A stretch of 37,462 bases of DNA from an uncultured Acidimicrobiaceae bacterium (GCA_903904615.1 CAIVDG010000382.1:1-37462), one strand, 5' to 3'; counted from the first letter of the stretch, positions 15,334 to 24,166 are shown. Notes: generated by a model not told the origin, from the letters alone. Numbers and translations: made by a program.

Positions 15334-16984
15334 GACCACTTTTATTCATGTGAATCTTGCCGGCGAGAATTGTCGCTGGAATTGATATGTCCTTGATACC
15401 CATTGGGTCAATGGTAAACGGATGCTCTGACAGAACGGTAAAGTCTGCAAATTTCCCTACTGCAATGCTTCCTATTTCACTTTCGCGTTTGAGTAGAAAA
15501 GCAGCGTCAATGGTGCATGCTCGTAGAGCTTGCTCTGGAGAGATGCTTTCAGTTGATCCCAAAACGTTTCCTTCGGAAGTTCGGCGATTGATGGCACACC
15601 ACATAGTGAACAGTGGATCCAATGGAGTCACTGGTGCATCAGAGTGTATGGAGAACGGAACTCCTAATCTCAGGGCCGTTCCACATGCGTCAAGGGTTCT
15701 CGCTTTTGCGGGACCGACGGTGTCACGTCGGTGAGTCTCGCCCCAGTAGAAAATGTGATTGGCAAACAGGTTCACGCATACTCCAAGCGACTTCATCCGT
15801 TGAAAAGCGTCTTCGGACGCTACTTGTGCGTGCTCGAGTCGATGGCGATGATCAAATCGAGGGAAGTCAAGAAGTAGTCGCTCATAAATATCTAATCCTG
15901 CGGTGACCGCTTCGTCACCGTTCGTATGAAGTGCAATTTGAAATCCCGCACGATGAAATGGTCTCATCATGTCGAACATGTCGTCAGGATTGGCCAACCA
16001 CATGCCGTTCGGGTCTCCACAGCAGTATCCGGGCCACTTCAGCCGAGCAGATCGACCTTGAATTGATCCGTCAATGACGAACTTCACGGGGCCCATACCG
16101 AACTTGCTAGATGACTTTCTCGCGAGTTCATGAACATGGTCAATCATGGAGCCAGAGACATGGGGACCAAGAATTTGAACTAGGGGCGCATACACAATTC
16201 TTGTTGGGAAAGATTCCTCGTTGGCGACTGCGCCATACTGGGCAATTGCGTCGTTGGTGGCGGCATAGGCCAAGTCGGTAACGGTGGTGCAACCAGCATG
16301 TTGAGCAATAACGCCTGCGTTGCGAACGCTCTCGGCCCCGCCGCTTTCTAGATCAACAAACTTTCCAAGGACCAGTGTGAGGGCGAGTTCTCGCAACTCT
16401 CCTGTCGGATGACCTAAACCATCACGAATAATGCCCTCATGGTGAGCTTCGCTTGTGATCTCTGCACGCTGAAGCATTGCTGAGTTGCAATGTCCAATGT
16501 GCCCATTTGATTGAAGTAGGAAAATGGGCCGTTCCTCAGAAATGGAGTCAAGCATCTCGAGAGTAATGCCGGAACTGTTCGCCATGTTCGGGTCCCATCC
16601 GAGACAGGTCAAGATGTCGTTCATGTTTGGCATTGAGCGATGAATTTCACGAATCTTTGACAATGCATCGTTGGTGGTGGCGCAACCTTGTTGAAACTCT
16701 CCATTCGCCATACGTCGTGGGTATGTACCAATCCATGGAAAATTACTAAGGGCACCCTCTTCAAGAATGTGACAGTGAGCCTCGATAAAACCAGGTGTGA
16801 TGATGCTGTCTGAAAAAGCATCATTTACTGAGATGTCAAAACCTGACAAATCAGCACGCAGTTGACTAAGTGAGCCAGTGTGTAGCACCCGACCATCCAT
16901 GACCGCAACCGCCTCGGCGGTTGGCATGGCGTGATCGTTGGTAATGATTTCTTTTGCAAGATAGACATCAACTTGTCGTGACAT
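15326..16984 (-). CDS. Amidohydrolase family 3 protein (YtcJ-like)
   Basis: A 552-residue metal-dependent hydrolase. The N-terminal beta-sandwich strand (AVAVMDGRVLHTG), the first metal motif HCH (IEAHCHI) at the end of ITPGF, the VKFVIDGSIQGRSA segment with the usual bridging Lys, HTNGD, EHAQ and the final metal Asp in HSDAPVTPLDP are all present in order, followed by GSIAVGKFADFTVL closing the sandwich. Such enzymes hydrolyse amides, N-formyl groups or imides; specificity is unknown. It lies 13 nt behind the CoA ligase gene and overlaps the TetR start, one transcription unit. There is no secretion signal. Its likely role is hydrolysis of a C-N bond in the pathway encoded by the block. Confidence 0.88.
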   Translation of the reverse strand: MSRQVDVYLAKEIITNDHAMPTAEAVAVMDGRVLHTGSLSQLRADLSGFDISVNDAFSDSIITPGFIEAHCHILEEGALSNFPWIGTYPRRMANGEFQQGCATTNDALSKIREIHRSMPNMNDILTCLGWDPNMANSSGITLEMLDSISEERPIFLLQSNGHIGHCNSAMLQRAEITSEAHHEGIIRDGLGHPTGELRELALTLVLGKFVDLESGGAESVRNAGVIAQHAGCTTVTDLAYAATNDAIAQYGAVANEESFPTRIVYAPLVQILGPHVSGSMIDHVHELARKSSSKFGMGPVKFVIDGSIQGRSARLKWPGYCCGDPNGMWLANPDDMFDMMRPFHRAGFQIALHTNGDEAVTAGLDIYERLLLDFPRFDHRHRLEHAQVASEDAFQRMKSLGVCVNLFANHIFYWGETHRRDTVGPAKARTLDACGTALRLGVPFSIHSDAPVTPLDPLFTMWCAINRRTSEGNVLGSTESISPEQALRACTIDAAFLLKRESEIGSIAVGKFADFTVLSEHPFTIDPMGIKDISIPATILAGKIHMNKSGHA

Positions 16985-16997
16985 TAAAGACTCACTT

Positions 16998-18542
16998 CTA
17001 GGGGAGCAGCTGCTTCTTCAGCGCTTGCTTATCAACTTTTCCAATTGGCAAAAGAGGGACTTCGTCTCGAATATGAAATGACTTCGGTACTTTGTACCCC
17101 GCCAGTCGTTCTTTACACCAGGTTCGAAGCTCGTCTTCGGTCACTCCAGTCTTTTCGCACACAACAAAAGCAGCGCCAACTTCTGAGTATGTTTTGTCGG
17201 GCATACTGACTACTGCAGCAATCGCAACTGCTGGATGACTCTCGAGAACAATTTCAATCTCGCGTGGATACACGTTCAATCCACCCGACTTGAACATCTC
17301 CGAACGTCTGCCCACTAACTTCAAGTGCCCACTAGGAAGCCGCACTGCTATGTCGCCCGTCTTCAAGAAACCATCTGGCGTGAGAGTTTGCTGTGTGGCT
17401 GATTCATTGTTCAAGTAGTACAGAAGTTTTCCTTCGTGTCGGTACCACACTTCGCCTTCCTCACCTAGAGGCACTTCGCGTCCATCGTCGTCCGCGACGA
17501 TGACGTCAGCATCCGGATTGGGGCGCCCAACTGTGGTCGCGAGCAGTTCAACCGAGTCATCTGCAGAGCTAAATGTGGCATTTCCACATGTTTCGGTCAT
17601 TCCATAAATTGTGAACAGCCTCACCTTTCGTTGCGCGTAAATCTCAACAAATTCTCTAGAAAGAGCCGCTCCACCCCAGGCCACTATCTGAAGTGACGAG
17701 AGGTCACGAGTAGAGAAATCTGGATGCAAAGCGATGAGTTGAAGGACTGTTGGTACATGTTGAAGATTGGTGAGCCGCAGCTCTTCAATAAGCCGAAGCA
17801 TTTCGGATGGGTCAAACTTCTCGTCGTAGGCCACCATTCCGCCATTTACTATGGTGCTTCCCTGAACATCAACGATACATCCCAGGTGGTTGGTTGGAAG
17901 ATTGCAAAGAACACGTGGTTGATTGATATTCATTTCGCGTGCATCGCAGTAGCTGCCATAGGAAATTCCGTAATGAGGAAGTACCGCGCCTTTTGGATTT
18001 CCACTTGAACCTGATGTGTAAACAATTGTGCAGGGGTCCATCCGATTGATGTGCGGAAAGTCAGACGAGCTATGTGACAGCCCGTGCTGAAGAAAATCTT
18101 CGAATGATTTCAAGCAGCCGACGCTCACACCGGCGTCGAGTCGCCACGTGTGTCGGACACTCTTCACTTCTCTCAGATGTTCAATGTCTTTTTCGTATGA
18201 GCGACCATTTGCGTGAGCGATGGAGAAAATTGCAACTGGTTGTGCATCGTTCACTACGTGAAGCTGTTCTCGCTGCGTATACGTCGGGTTGATTCCCAGA
18301 TATAGAGCACCAATTTTGTGAATGGCTGTGAGAGCAATGAGAAACTCAGGTCGAGGAGTTGTGAGTACTGCGACAACGTCACCCTTTTTGATGCCAGTTC
18401 CCATCAACGCACACGCAAAGGCATCGACTCGGTTTCTTACTTCGTGGTACGTCAGTGACTCGCCGTTGAACCAGGTCGCATCAGCTGACGGGGTAGCCAC
18501 TGACCAGTGGTCGATGGCGTCAAAGAAACGATCAAAAAGCAT
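16998..18542 (-). CDS. AMP-forming acyl-CoA ligase (ANL superfamily)
   Basis: A 514-residue enzyme that activates a carboxylic acid with ATP and CoA. The P-loop-like motif TSGSSGNPKG, the A5 motif YGMTETCG, the A7 TGDIA, the A8 hinge GRRSEMFKSGGLNVYPREIE and the catalytic A10 lysine in PIGKVDK are intact. ATG 18542 is chosen because SD AGGAG precedes it and homologues start with a short helix such as LFDRFFDAIDHW; the frame continues upstream into the divergent promoter region without support. It heads the minus-strand unit with the amidohydrolase and TetR and is divergent from the hotdog-amidase unit. The acid substrate is not known. Confidence 0.9.
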   Translation of the reverse strand: MLFDRFFDAIDHWSVATPSADATWFNGESLTYHEVRNRVDAFACALMGTGIKKGDVVAVLTTPRPEFLIALTAIHKIGALYLGINPTYTQREQLHVVNDAQPVAIFSIAHANGRSYEKDIEHLREVKSVRHTWRLDAGVSVGCLKSFEDFLQHGLSHSSSDFPHINRMDPCTIVYTSGSSGNPKGAVLPHYGISYGSYCDAREMNINQPRVLCNLPTNHLGCIVDVQGSTIVNGGMVAYDEKFDPSEMLRLIEELRLTNLQHVPTVLQLIALHPDFSTRDLSSLQIVAWGGAALSREFVEIYAQRKVRLFTIYGMTETCGNATFSSADDSVELLATTVGRPNPDADVIVADDDGREVPLGEEGEVWYRHEGKLLYYLNNESATQQTLTPDGFLKTGDIAVRLPSGHLKLVGRRSEMFKSGGLNVYPREIEIVLESHPAVAIAAVVSMPDKTYSEVGAAFVVCEKTGVTEDELRTWCKERLAGYKVPKSFHIRDEVPLLPIGKVDKQALKKQLLP

Positions 18543-18613
18543 GTGTCTCCTGGTGTGTCCTATATCTTTAGGAATAAAATCAAGTATATACTGAATTTTG
18601 AGGGAGGTTTTTA
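18543..18613. promoter_or_regulatory. Divergent promoter with AGTATATACT palindrome
   Basis: A 71-nt A/T-rich spacer between the CoA ligase and the first hotdog gene. A perfect 10-bp palindrome AGTATATACT (18583-18592) provides a -10 TATACT on both strands and lies within the nearly symmetric TCAAGTATATACTGA. Both units may share this site, which makes it a good candidate operator for the TetR protein of the block. Confidence 0.55.
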
Positions 18614-19111
18614 ATGGCAGCAATCGCATTTGGAATGAGGGGCAAGATGCGTCCTCAGATATCTCCAGTTGAGGCTCACCAATTTGTTGGGGAAGAACTC
18701 TTTACCACTGACTGGCTTGAAGTCCCGGAATCCCGAGTTCTTCAATTTCGCGTCGGAACATTCGCAAATGAAGATGATGCGGACATGGATCAGTGTCTCA
18801 CCAACCCGGTTGGTTACGAAAATGTAGATGGTTTCATGTTGGTATCACTCTTGCTTCCTGCGCATTTCAACAACAATCCGATTGGCGAGCCAGGTTCATT
18901 TGGTCTGAACTACGCGCTTGAAAACGTTCGGTTCCCAGCGCCAGTGTTTCTCGGTGACCGTGTCAGAGTTGTGTGCACACTGACGGACGTTCGTGAACAC
19001 TCCAAAGGTGTTCTCATTACTACTCACAACGTGATGGACCTTGAAAACTCAGATCGGCCTTGTCTCGTGGCTGATTGGGTTGTACTTCTTCGAACTGTTG
19101 ATTCACTCTGA
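18614..19111 (+). CDS. MaoC-like hotdog-fold protein, copy 1
   Basis: A 165-residue protein with strong SD (GGGAGG). The central helix-like VDGFMLVSLLLPAHFNN, followed by LNYALENVRFPAPVFLGDRVRVVCTLTDV and later strands LITTHNVMD and LVADWVVLL, follow the pattern of MaoC hydratase hotdog domains (the YG.D.VRFP.PV..GDR segment is typical). The canonical GDxNPxH catalytic signature of (R)-enoyl-CoA hydratases is not seen; the equivalent region reads CLTNPVGYENVDG. The catalytic role is therefore uncertain: it may be a hydratase variant, a thioesterase or a structural subunit. It is followed by a paralogue 11 nt downstream, suggesting a heteromeric enzyme. Confidence 0.8.
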   Translation: MAAIAFGMRGKMRPQISPVEAHQFVGEELFTTDWLEVPESRVLQFRVGTFANEDDADMDQCLTNPVGYENVDGFMLVSLLLPAHFNNNPIGEPGSFGLNYALENVRFPAPVFLGDRVRVVCTLTDVREHSKGVLITTHNVMDLENSDRPCLVADWVVLLRTVDSL

Positions 19112-19122
19112 TTGGTTCGGAG

Positions 19123-19620
19123 ATGGACCACAACCTCACATGGAGTTCTAGCGACAAGCGCCGCACGATTCCTTTGGAGAGGGTTGACTCGCTTCTGGGA
19201 CAAGAACTGTTCGTCACTGATTGGCGCCAAGTTGATCGTGTTCATTTAGATCACTTTCATTGGTCTGTTGATGAAGTTGATGAAAAGTCGGACATGCTGG
19301 CAAATAAAAATTTTCCGCGTGGAGAAGACAATGTTGATGGATTTATGCTTCTGTCATTGATGACGTCTGCATTTTTTAATAATTTTCCACTCGGTGGCAA
19401 GGATGTTGTTGCGTGGAATTATGGGCTAGACCGGGTTCGGTTTCCTGCAACTGTGTACTTGGAACATCACATCAGGATGCGGGCGGTGCTGACACATGTA
19501 GACCGCAAAGATTCTGGGCTGCTCACTACCAACCAAGTTGTGATGGAGATACGCGAACAAGAGCGTCCCGCAATGTTGGCTCAATTTTTAGTCATGTTGA
19601 CAACGCTTAAAGGAGATTGA
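19123..19620 (+). CDS. MaoC-like hotdog-fold protein, copy 2
   Basis: A 165-residue paralogue of the preceding gene. Both share ELF.TDW near the N terminus, NVDGFML in the central helix, FNN.P.G, the VRFPA segment and a similar end (MLAQFLVMLTTL). Sequence identity appears only moderate, so the duplication is not recent. The N terminus (MDHNLTWSSSDKRRT) differs. As in the first copy, the standard MaoC Asp/His signature is missing. Tandem MaoC-like genes in actinobacteria often encode two-subunit hydratases, as in cholesterol side-chain degradation (established for ChsH1-ChsH2), but in those one subunit keeps the catalytic motif. No clear SD is visible; coupling to copy 1 is likely. Confidence 0.8.
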   Translation: MDHNLTWSSSDKRRTIPLERVDSLLGQELFVTDWRQVDRVHLDHFHWSVDEVDEKSDMLANKNFPRGEDNVDGFMLLSLMTSAFFNNFPLGGKDVVAWNYGLDRVRFPATVYLEHHIRMRAVLTHVDRKDSGLLTTNQVVMEIREQERPAMLAQFLVMLTTLKGD

Positions 19621-19669
19621 GAAAAGAAGTAGGGATTGACATGGGAAACTCAGATTTTGAAGATCAACC

Positions 19670-21049
19670 TTGGTACATGGGGGTCGTGAGGTTTCACGCC
19701 TGGTTGGAGAAAGGAAACTTAGTGCTACTGAAGTCATTGAATCTCAACTTCGCCGAATAGAGCAAGTGAACTCGAAGATCAATGCAATTGTGGCAAGTGG
19801 AAACGATGATGCTCATGACAAAGCACGTCAATTTGATAACGGGGAGTTGATTGCACCGAACATGGGGATGACGCTGACCACCAAAGTCAACGCAGATCAC
19901 GTGACATATGCGAGCGACAACGGAGTAAGACGGCTCGCGCACAACATGCCAGAAAAGACAGCTGTGTGTATTGAAGGACTCTTGGAGTCGGGAATGGCGA
20001 TGGTGGGGAGAACAAACGCACCTGCAATGTCGATGCGTTTTCACACAGACAATGAACTTCATGGAGAAACCCTCAACCCACACGGCCAACACATCTCAAG
20101 TGGCGGTTCAAGTGGCGGCGCAGCTGCGGCCGTTGCTGCTGGCCTTTGCCACGTTGCTCAGGGAAATGACGTCGGCGGTTCAATTCGCTGGCCGGCCTAC
20201 TGCAATGGAGTGATTGGTCTTCGTCCAACAATCGGACGAATGGTGACTGGCGGAACAAACGCAACTCTTCGGGGATGGTCGGCCGCAAACATGGCAACAA
20301 ATGGACCCATTGCCCGAACAATGCAAGATCTTGAATCCGCATTTATTGCGATGAATAAACCCAATTGGGCGGATCCTTTTTGGGTGCCAGTACCCCTTGA
20401 GTTCCCACTACCAAGTACACCAATAAAAAAAGTGGCATTGGTGACAACCGATTCGCTGGGGCTTCATCCTGCTGTTGTTTCCACTTTGAGAGAAGCTGGT
20501 CGGCATTTGTCCGATGCTGGATACATCGTTGAAGAAGTCTCGCCACCAATGCTTGATGAGTTATTTCAATTGTGGACGACTATTGGCTCCGTAGATATCA
20601 ATTTCGGACTCATTCCTCTGCTATCGGCAACCAACGATCCTGGTTTATCGGAAGTTTACGAGGATTGGTCACCTGCATTTTCAGATGACACCGGCGCAGG
20701 TTTCATGAAAGCTCACATGATGCGTGATCTCATTATTCGCTCGTGGAATGAATTCTTTATAGAATTTCCGTTGGCTGTATTGCCAGGATTCGCAGAACCC
20801 ATGATGCGCAGGGGCCAAGACCGTGAAGGTAACGGAGCAATGTTAAAGGTTGCCGAGCTCGGTCGTTACATGTTGAACATTCCCGCGTTGGGCATTCCCA
20901 CGATGTCCTTCCCAATGGGCCAGTACAGCGGTGCCCCCATTGGAGTGCAGATCGCTGCGCATACGTGGCGTGAAGACTTGATCATCAAGGCTGGTTACGC
21001 CCTTGAGAATCTTCGCGGAATAGTGACGCCCATCGATCCTCAATGGTGA
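19670..21049 (+). CDS. Amidase signature-family enzyme, probable frameshift at the 5' end
   Basis: The continuous frame from TTG 19670 gives 459 residues. The Ser-cisSer-Lys triad is visible: Lys in TTKVNADH, the Gly/Ser-rich GGSSGGAAAAVAAG, and the nucleophile Ser in NDVGGSIRWPAYCNG. The family hydrolyses amides, releasing ammonia or amines, in the cytosol. The true start is probably ATG 19641 (SD AGGGA, 20 nt after the hotdog gene): it encodes MGNSDFEDQPWYMG and would run into GREVSRLVGERKLSATEV if the G5 run at 19678-19682 had six Gs. As written, that frame stops after 39 codons. Either a sequencing error, a frameshift mutation, or reinitiation at TTG explains this. It is last in the hotdog unit and shares the A/T-rich codon use of the block. 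Confidence 0.85.
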   Translation: MVHGGREVSRLVGERKLSATEVIESQLRRIEQVNSKINAIVASGNDDAHDKARQFDNGELIAPNMGMTLTTKVNADHVTYASDNGVRRLAHNMPEKTAVCIEGLLESGMAMVGRTNAPAMSMRFHTDNELHGETLNPHGQHISSGGSSGGAAAAVAAGLCHVAQGNDVGGSIRWPAYCNGVIGLRPTIGRMVTGGTNATLRGWSAANMATNGPIARTMQDLESAFIAMNKPNWADPFWVPVPLEFPLPSTPIKKVALVTTDSLGLHPAVVSTLREAGRHLSDAGYIVEEVSPPMLDELFQLWTTIGSVDINFGLIPLLSATNDPGLSEVYEDWSPAFSDDTGAGFMKAHMMRDLIIRSWNEFFIEFPLAVLPGFAEPMMRRGQDREGNGAMLKVAELGRYMLNIPALGIPTMSFPMGQYSGAPIGVQIAAHTWREDLIIKAGYALENLRGIVTPIDPQW

Positions 21050-21121
21050 ACCATTCGCGCACTACCAATTAGGGCAAGAACCTTTATTTTCCTCAAGAGG
21101 GAGATACGGTAGGTCTCCGTC

Positions 21122-22294
21122 ATGACCACACCTATTTCAACCCCTACGGGATTTGCGGCACTCGGAGTGCCTCCCGAGGTGGATAAAGGTCTTGCGGCCG
21201 CCGGATTCGCCGCACCTTTTGCCATCCAAACTGAAGCCATCCCTGTTGCCTTGCGCGGCGTCGACCTCTGCGGTCGGGCACGCACTGGTTCAGGCAAAAC
21301 CCTGGCCTTTGGGGTCCCCATGTTGGCCAGAACAACGAAGTTCTCTCGAGTACGAGCTCCGCGTGGGTTAGTGCTTGTGCCAACGCGCGAACTCGCACTG
21401 CAGGTAGCCGAAGTGTTGCAGCCGATCGGCAAAGAGTGTGACCGCGTTGTCCTGCCCGTGTACGGCGGAGCGTCTCGCGACGATCAAGTTGATGCCTTGG
21501 AAAAAGGTGTCGACATCATTGTTGCAACGCCTCTGCGATTGATTGACCTAATGAAGGGCGATGAAGTATCGCTTTTTGATGTGGAAGTCGTTGTTCTTGA
21601 CGAAGCCGACCGCATGGCCGACGAAGGATTCACTCCGCAAGTGGAGTGGGTGTTGCGCCATGTCACTAGCGAACATCAAACGATGTTGTTCTCGGCCACA
21701 TTGGACGGCCAAGTGGGCAACCTTGTGCGTCGCTACATGAAGTCACCAGACGAAGTGAGTATTGATTCGCCCACTGACACTGTGGGAACAATGCACCATT
21801 TGTTTTTGGCTATCCACAAGATGGACAAAGACAAAGTGATTGCCGCAATTGTTGAGTCAACCGGAAAGACAGTTGTGTTCTGTGACACGAAGCGTTTGTG
21901 CGACAGAGTGACAGAGAACTTGCAAGACCTTGGTGTGAATGCGGCGGCGATTCATGGCGACCTCACGCAAGCTGCGCGAGAAAAGGCAATTGTTCGTTTC
22001 ACCGATAACCAATTGAAGGTTCTCGTGGCCACAGATGTGGCTGCTCGAGGCATCGACATAGATGACGTGGCATGCGTCATCCATTACGTGCCACCAATTG
22101 ACACGAAGGCGTACTTGCACCGTTCGGGTCGTACTGCTCGCGCAGGTCGCGATGGTTGGGCTGTCACATTGGCTGAATACAACCAGCACACCACGTGCCG
22201 CATCATTCAGCGTGCGTTACGTCTTTCGTTGTCTGCACCAGTTGAGGTGTTCTCGAACGACAAGCGCCTGTCTGACTTGAATTCATTCTTGTAA
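21122..22294 (+). CDS. DEAD-box ATP-dependent RNA helicase, short form
   Basis: A 390-residue two-domain RNA helicase core. The Q motif (GFAAPFAIQTEAIP), motif I (ARTGSGKT), Ia (PTRELA), II (DEAD in LDEADRMADEGF), III (SAT), V (VATDVAARGIDI) and VI (HRSGRTARAG) are all present. Motif Ib reads TPLR instead of TPGR, a small departure. It lacks the basic C-terminal extension of CsdA/DeaD or RhlE, so it is a minimal form. Such enzymes unwind structured RNA in ribosome assembly or mRNA turnover. No strong SD precedes it; GGAGA/TCTCC arms around the presumed -10 (21100-21119) form a small hairpin. It marks the right border of the accessory block and returns to housekeeping-like codon use. Confidence 0.93.
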   Translation: MTTPISTPTGFAALGVPPEVDKGLAAAGFAAPFAIQTEAIPVALRGVDLCGRARTGSGKTLAFGVPMLARTTKFSRVRAPRGLVLVPTRELALQVAEVLQPIGKECDRVVLPVYGGASRDDQVDALEKGVDIIVATPLRLIDLMKGDEVSLFDVEVVVLDEADRMADEGFTPQVEWVLRHVTSEHQTMLFSATLDGQVGNLVRRYMKSPDEVSIDSPTDTVGTMHHLFLAIHKMDKDKVIAAIVESTGKTVVFCDTKRLCDRVTENLQDLGVNAAAIHGDLTQAAREKAIVRFTDNQLKVLVATDVAARGIDIDDVACVIHYVPPIDTKAYLHRSGRTARAGRDGWAVTLAEYNQHTTCRIIQRALRLSLSAPVEVFSNDKRLSDLNSFL

Positions 22295-22334
22295 CACAGC
22301 ATTGGTGCCATTCAGTACAGTGGGCCTAGACACA

Positions 22335-22358
22335 ATCTTGAGGCAAATGCTTCAAGAT
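22335..22358 (+). repeat. Inverted repeat in the leader of the secreted-protein gene
   Basis: ATCTTGA (22335-22341) and TCAAGAT (22352-22358) are perfect reverse complements with a 10-nt spacer. The right arm ends next to the SD GGGGGAG of the gene starting at 22371. It may be an operator or a 5' hairpin affecting translation. Confidence 0.5.
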
Positions 22359-22370
22359 GGGGGAGTTACT

Positions 22371-24164
22371 GTGAAACTGAAAACAGCACTTGCGACCTGC
22401 GTGGTTGTAGCAACACTTGCTGCCAGTGGGGGAACTGCTTTGTCGGTTCCGACAGAAGACGAGCAAATCCCTAGTCCACATACATCGGCTACAGGCGCCC
22501 ATGGTGTGGAGATGAATGAAGTATCTGGTCTTCGAGACAATGTTTCTGTCTTGGTGGGTAGTGGAGGAACAAAGATTTGCTCGTCCACGCTTGATCCTTC
22601 GTGCTCCACTTCTGGTGGGTATTACTTCCGTGCGGTGCTTGGCCCATGCACAACCACAACGACAGTGGATTGCATCGAAGGAGTGAGTGCAACGCGTGGC
22701 GGCACTGTGAGTAGTGGTGCGTTCTCGCGATTCTTCCCCGCAAGAGGTGTCACTGACTTCACAGGTTCCACTGCAGATGGTGTACCTGATGGAGTAGCAC
22801 CCGGTCTCTGGAGTTTTCCATCGGTTCCACATTCAAACGGAACCGACTACCAGGTGACGGTTCAAATTGTTGGGTCCAAGAAGAACGGAAATGCGCTCAG
22901 CCCGCAACGAACCTTCTTTGCGAACATCACGCCAGTCAGCATTTATCAAACGACGTGTGCCCCTCAATTCAATGGTCATTGCATGGATACCTATTACGAA
23001 GGAACTGGTTCAAACGGAATGCCTACTGTTCGTTTTGCAGGCGTTGCCGCAGACCAAGACGGTGGTTTTCGTTGTCAGAACTGGGGCGAAAATTCGCAAT
23101 GTGCCTTGAAGCATGCATTTCCATCGGATGTGAAGTTCTCTCTGAAGGTGCGCCTTCGCACCACCCCTCATGGTTGGCTCCATGGGCGCATGCTTGATCC
23201 AGTTGCAACAATTACCACCGAATCAAATGTCACTACGGTTGTAGTGGAAGCTGCTCCAGTGAAGGTCCCCGTTGTTGCGGCATCAGCAGATTGGTCTGCA
23301 CTGCCCGCATCAATTCAGCAGTTCTTCTCTACATGTGCAACGTGTGGCACTCGCCGTCACGACAACCAGCTTTTCAATCCCGCTGTGCGAAACCTGGTGT
23401 CTCAGCCACTTGCGTACAAGACCACATCATTCGAACAATTAGAACTGTGGAAATCGTTTACTGCCGATTCGGCGTATGCAGTGCCTTCCGTGTGGAATGT
23501 GCGAACGCTGAGTGACTCAGAGATGTCAAACGCCCCCTCGTGTATCCGTAATGGAGGCGGCGTCACGGGAGTGGTGTCTACCAATGCCACGCTCTACGCG
23601 GAAGGTCCACCTGCGTATGACTCGACACGAGGAACACTCTCGTACAAAGTTGCTGCACCGCATTACATGCGCGATGGAGTGACTCCGTTCTCGGGTTACT
23701 ACGGATTGTTGCTTCGTGAAGATGTTGCAGAGTGCCTCTACGGGGCACCAGATTTCACTTCCGCATCAACAGTGACTGTGTCATCAGAAAGTGGCGCCAC
23801 AAAAGCCGCCACCACAACCATGTCGCGCACAAACGGATGGTTCCGGTTTGTTGCAAATGGATACACGCACTCGGCTCCCACTGTGAAAGTGAAACTCAGC
23901 CCGAAGTGGCCCACATTGCGTGCGGGTCGGAAACTTTCCACGAAAACCATTGCAAAGTCGTATGGCATGTCGGTTCCAACGAAGGCGACAGTGACCGCAG
24001 CAGTTTCTTCAAGGTCGACGAAAGTCTGCTCCGTGAAGGCTGGCACGATTGTTGGTAAACGGAAGGGAACATGCACACTGAAAATCAGTGTGAAACCTGC
24101 GCCGACTAAGAAAGTTCCACGACCAAAGACAGTCTCAAAGACTGTCAAAGTCGTTATTTCATAG
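22371..24164 (+). CDS. Secreted protein of unknown function with basic C-terminal Ig-like region
   Basis: 597 residues from GTG 22371, chosen because SD GGGGGAG lies 5 nt upstream and a typical signal peptide follows at once (MKLKTALATCVVVATLAASG, cleavage probably near ALS-VP). The mature part is rich in Thr, Ser, Gly and paired cysteines, including a CATC motif near residue 325, which suggests disulfides outside the cell. The last 100 residues are strongly basic, with the pattern STKVCSVKAGTIVGKRKGTC often seen as a repeat at the C termini of actinobacterial secreted proteins (Ig-like, binding role inferred). No catalytic motif was recognised. Convergent with leuD, leaving only 2 nt between stops. 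Confidence 0.85.
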   Translation: MKLKTALATCVVVATLAASGGTALSVPTEDEQIPSPHTSATGAHGVEMNEVSGLRDNVSVLVGSGGTKICSSTLDPSCSTSGGYYFRAVLGPCTTTTTVDCIEGVSATRGGTVSSGAFSRFFPARGVTDFTGSTADGVPDGVAPGLWSFPSVPHSNGTDYQVTVQIVGSKKNGNALSPQRTFFANITPVSIYQTTCAPQFNGHCMDTYYEGTGSNGMPTVRFAGVAADQDGGFRCQNWGENSQCALKHAFPSDVKFSLKVRLRTTPHGWLHGRMLDPVATITTESNVTTVVVEAAPVKVPVVAASADWSALPASIQQFFSTCATCGTRRHDNQLFNPAVRNLVSQPLAYKTTSFEQLELWKSFTADSAYAVPSVWNVRTLSDSEMSNAPSCIRNGGGVTGVVSTNATLYAEGPPAYDSTRGTLSYKVAAPHYMRDGVTPFSGYYGLLLREDVAECLYGAPDFTSASTVTVSSESGATKAATTTMSRTNGWFRFVANGYTHSAPTVKVKLSPKWPTLRAGRKLSTKTIAKSYGMSVPTKATVTAAVSSRSTKVCSVKAGTIVGKRKGTCTLKISVKPAPTKKVPRPKTVSKTVKVVIS

Positions 24165-24166
24165 AT

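Noticed and set aside
18543..18629. N-terminal extension of the CoA ligase to 18629
   Set aside because: It would cover the divergent promoter and the start of the hotdog gene; ATG 18542 has a good SD.
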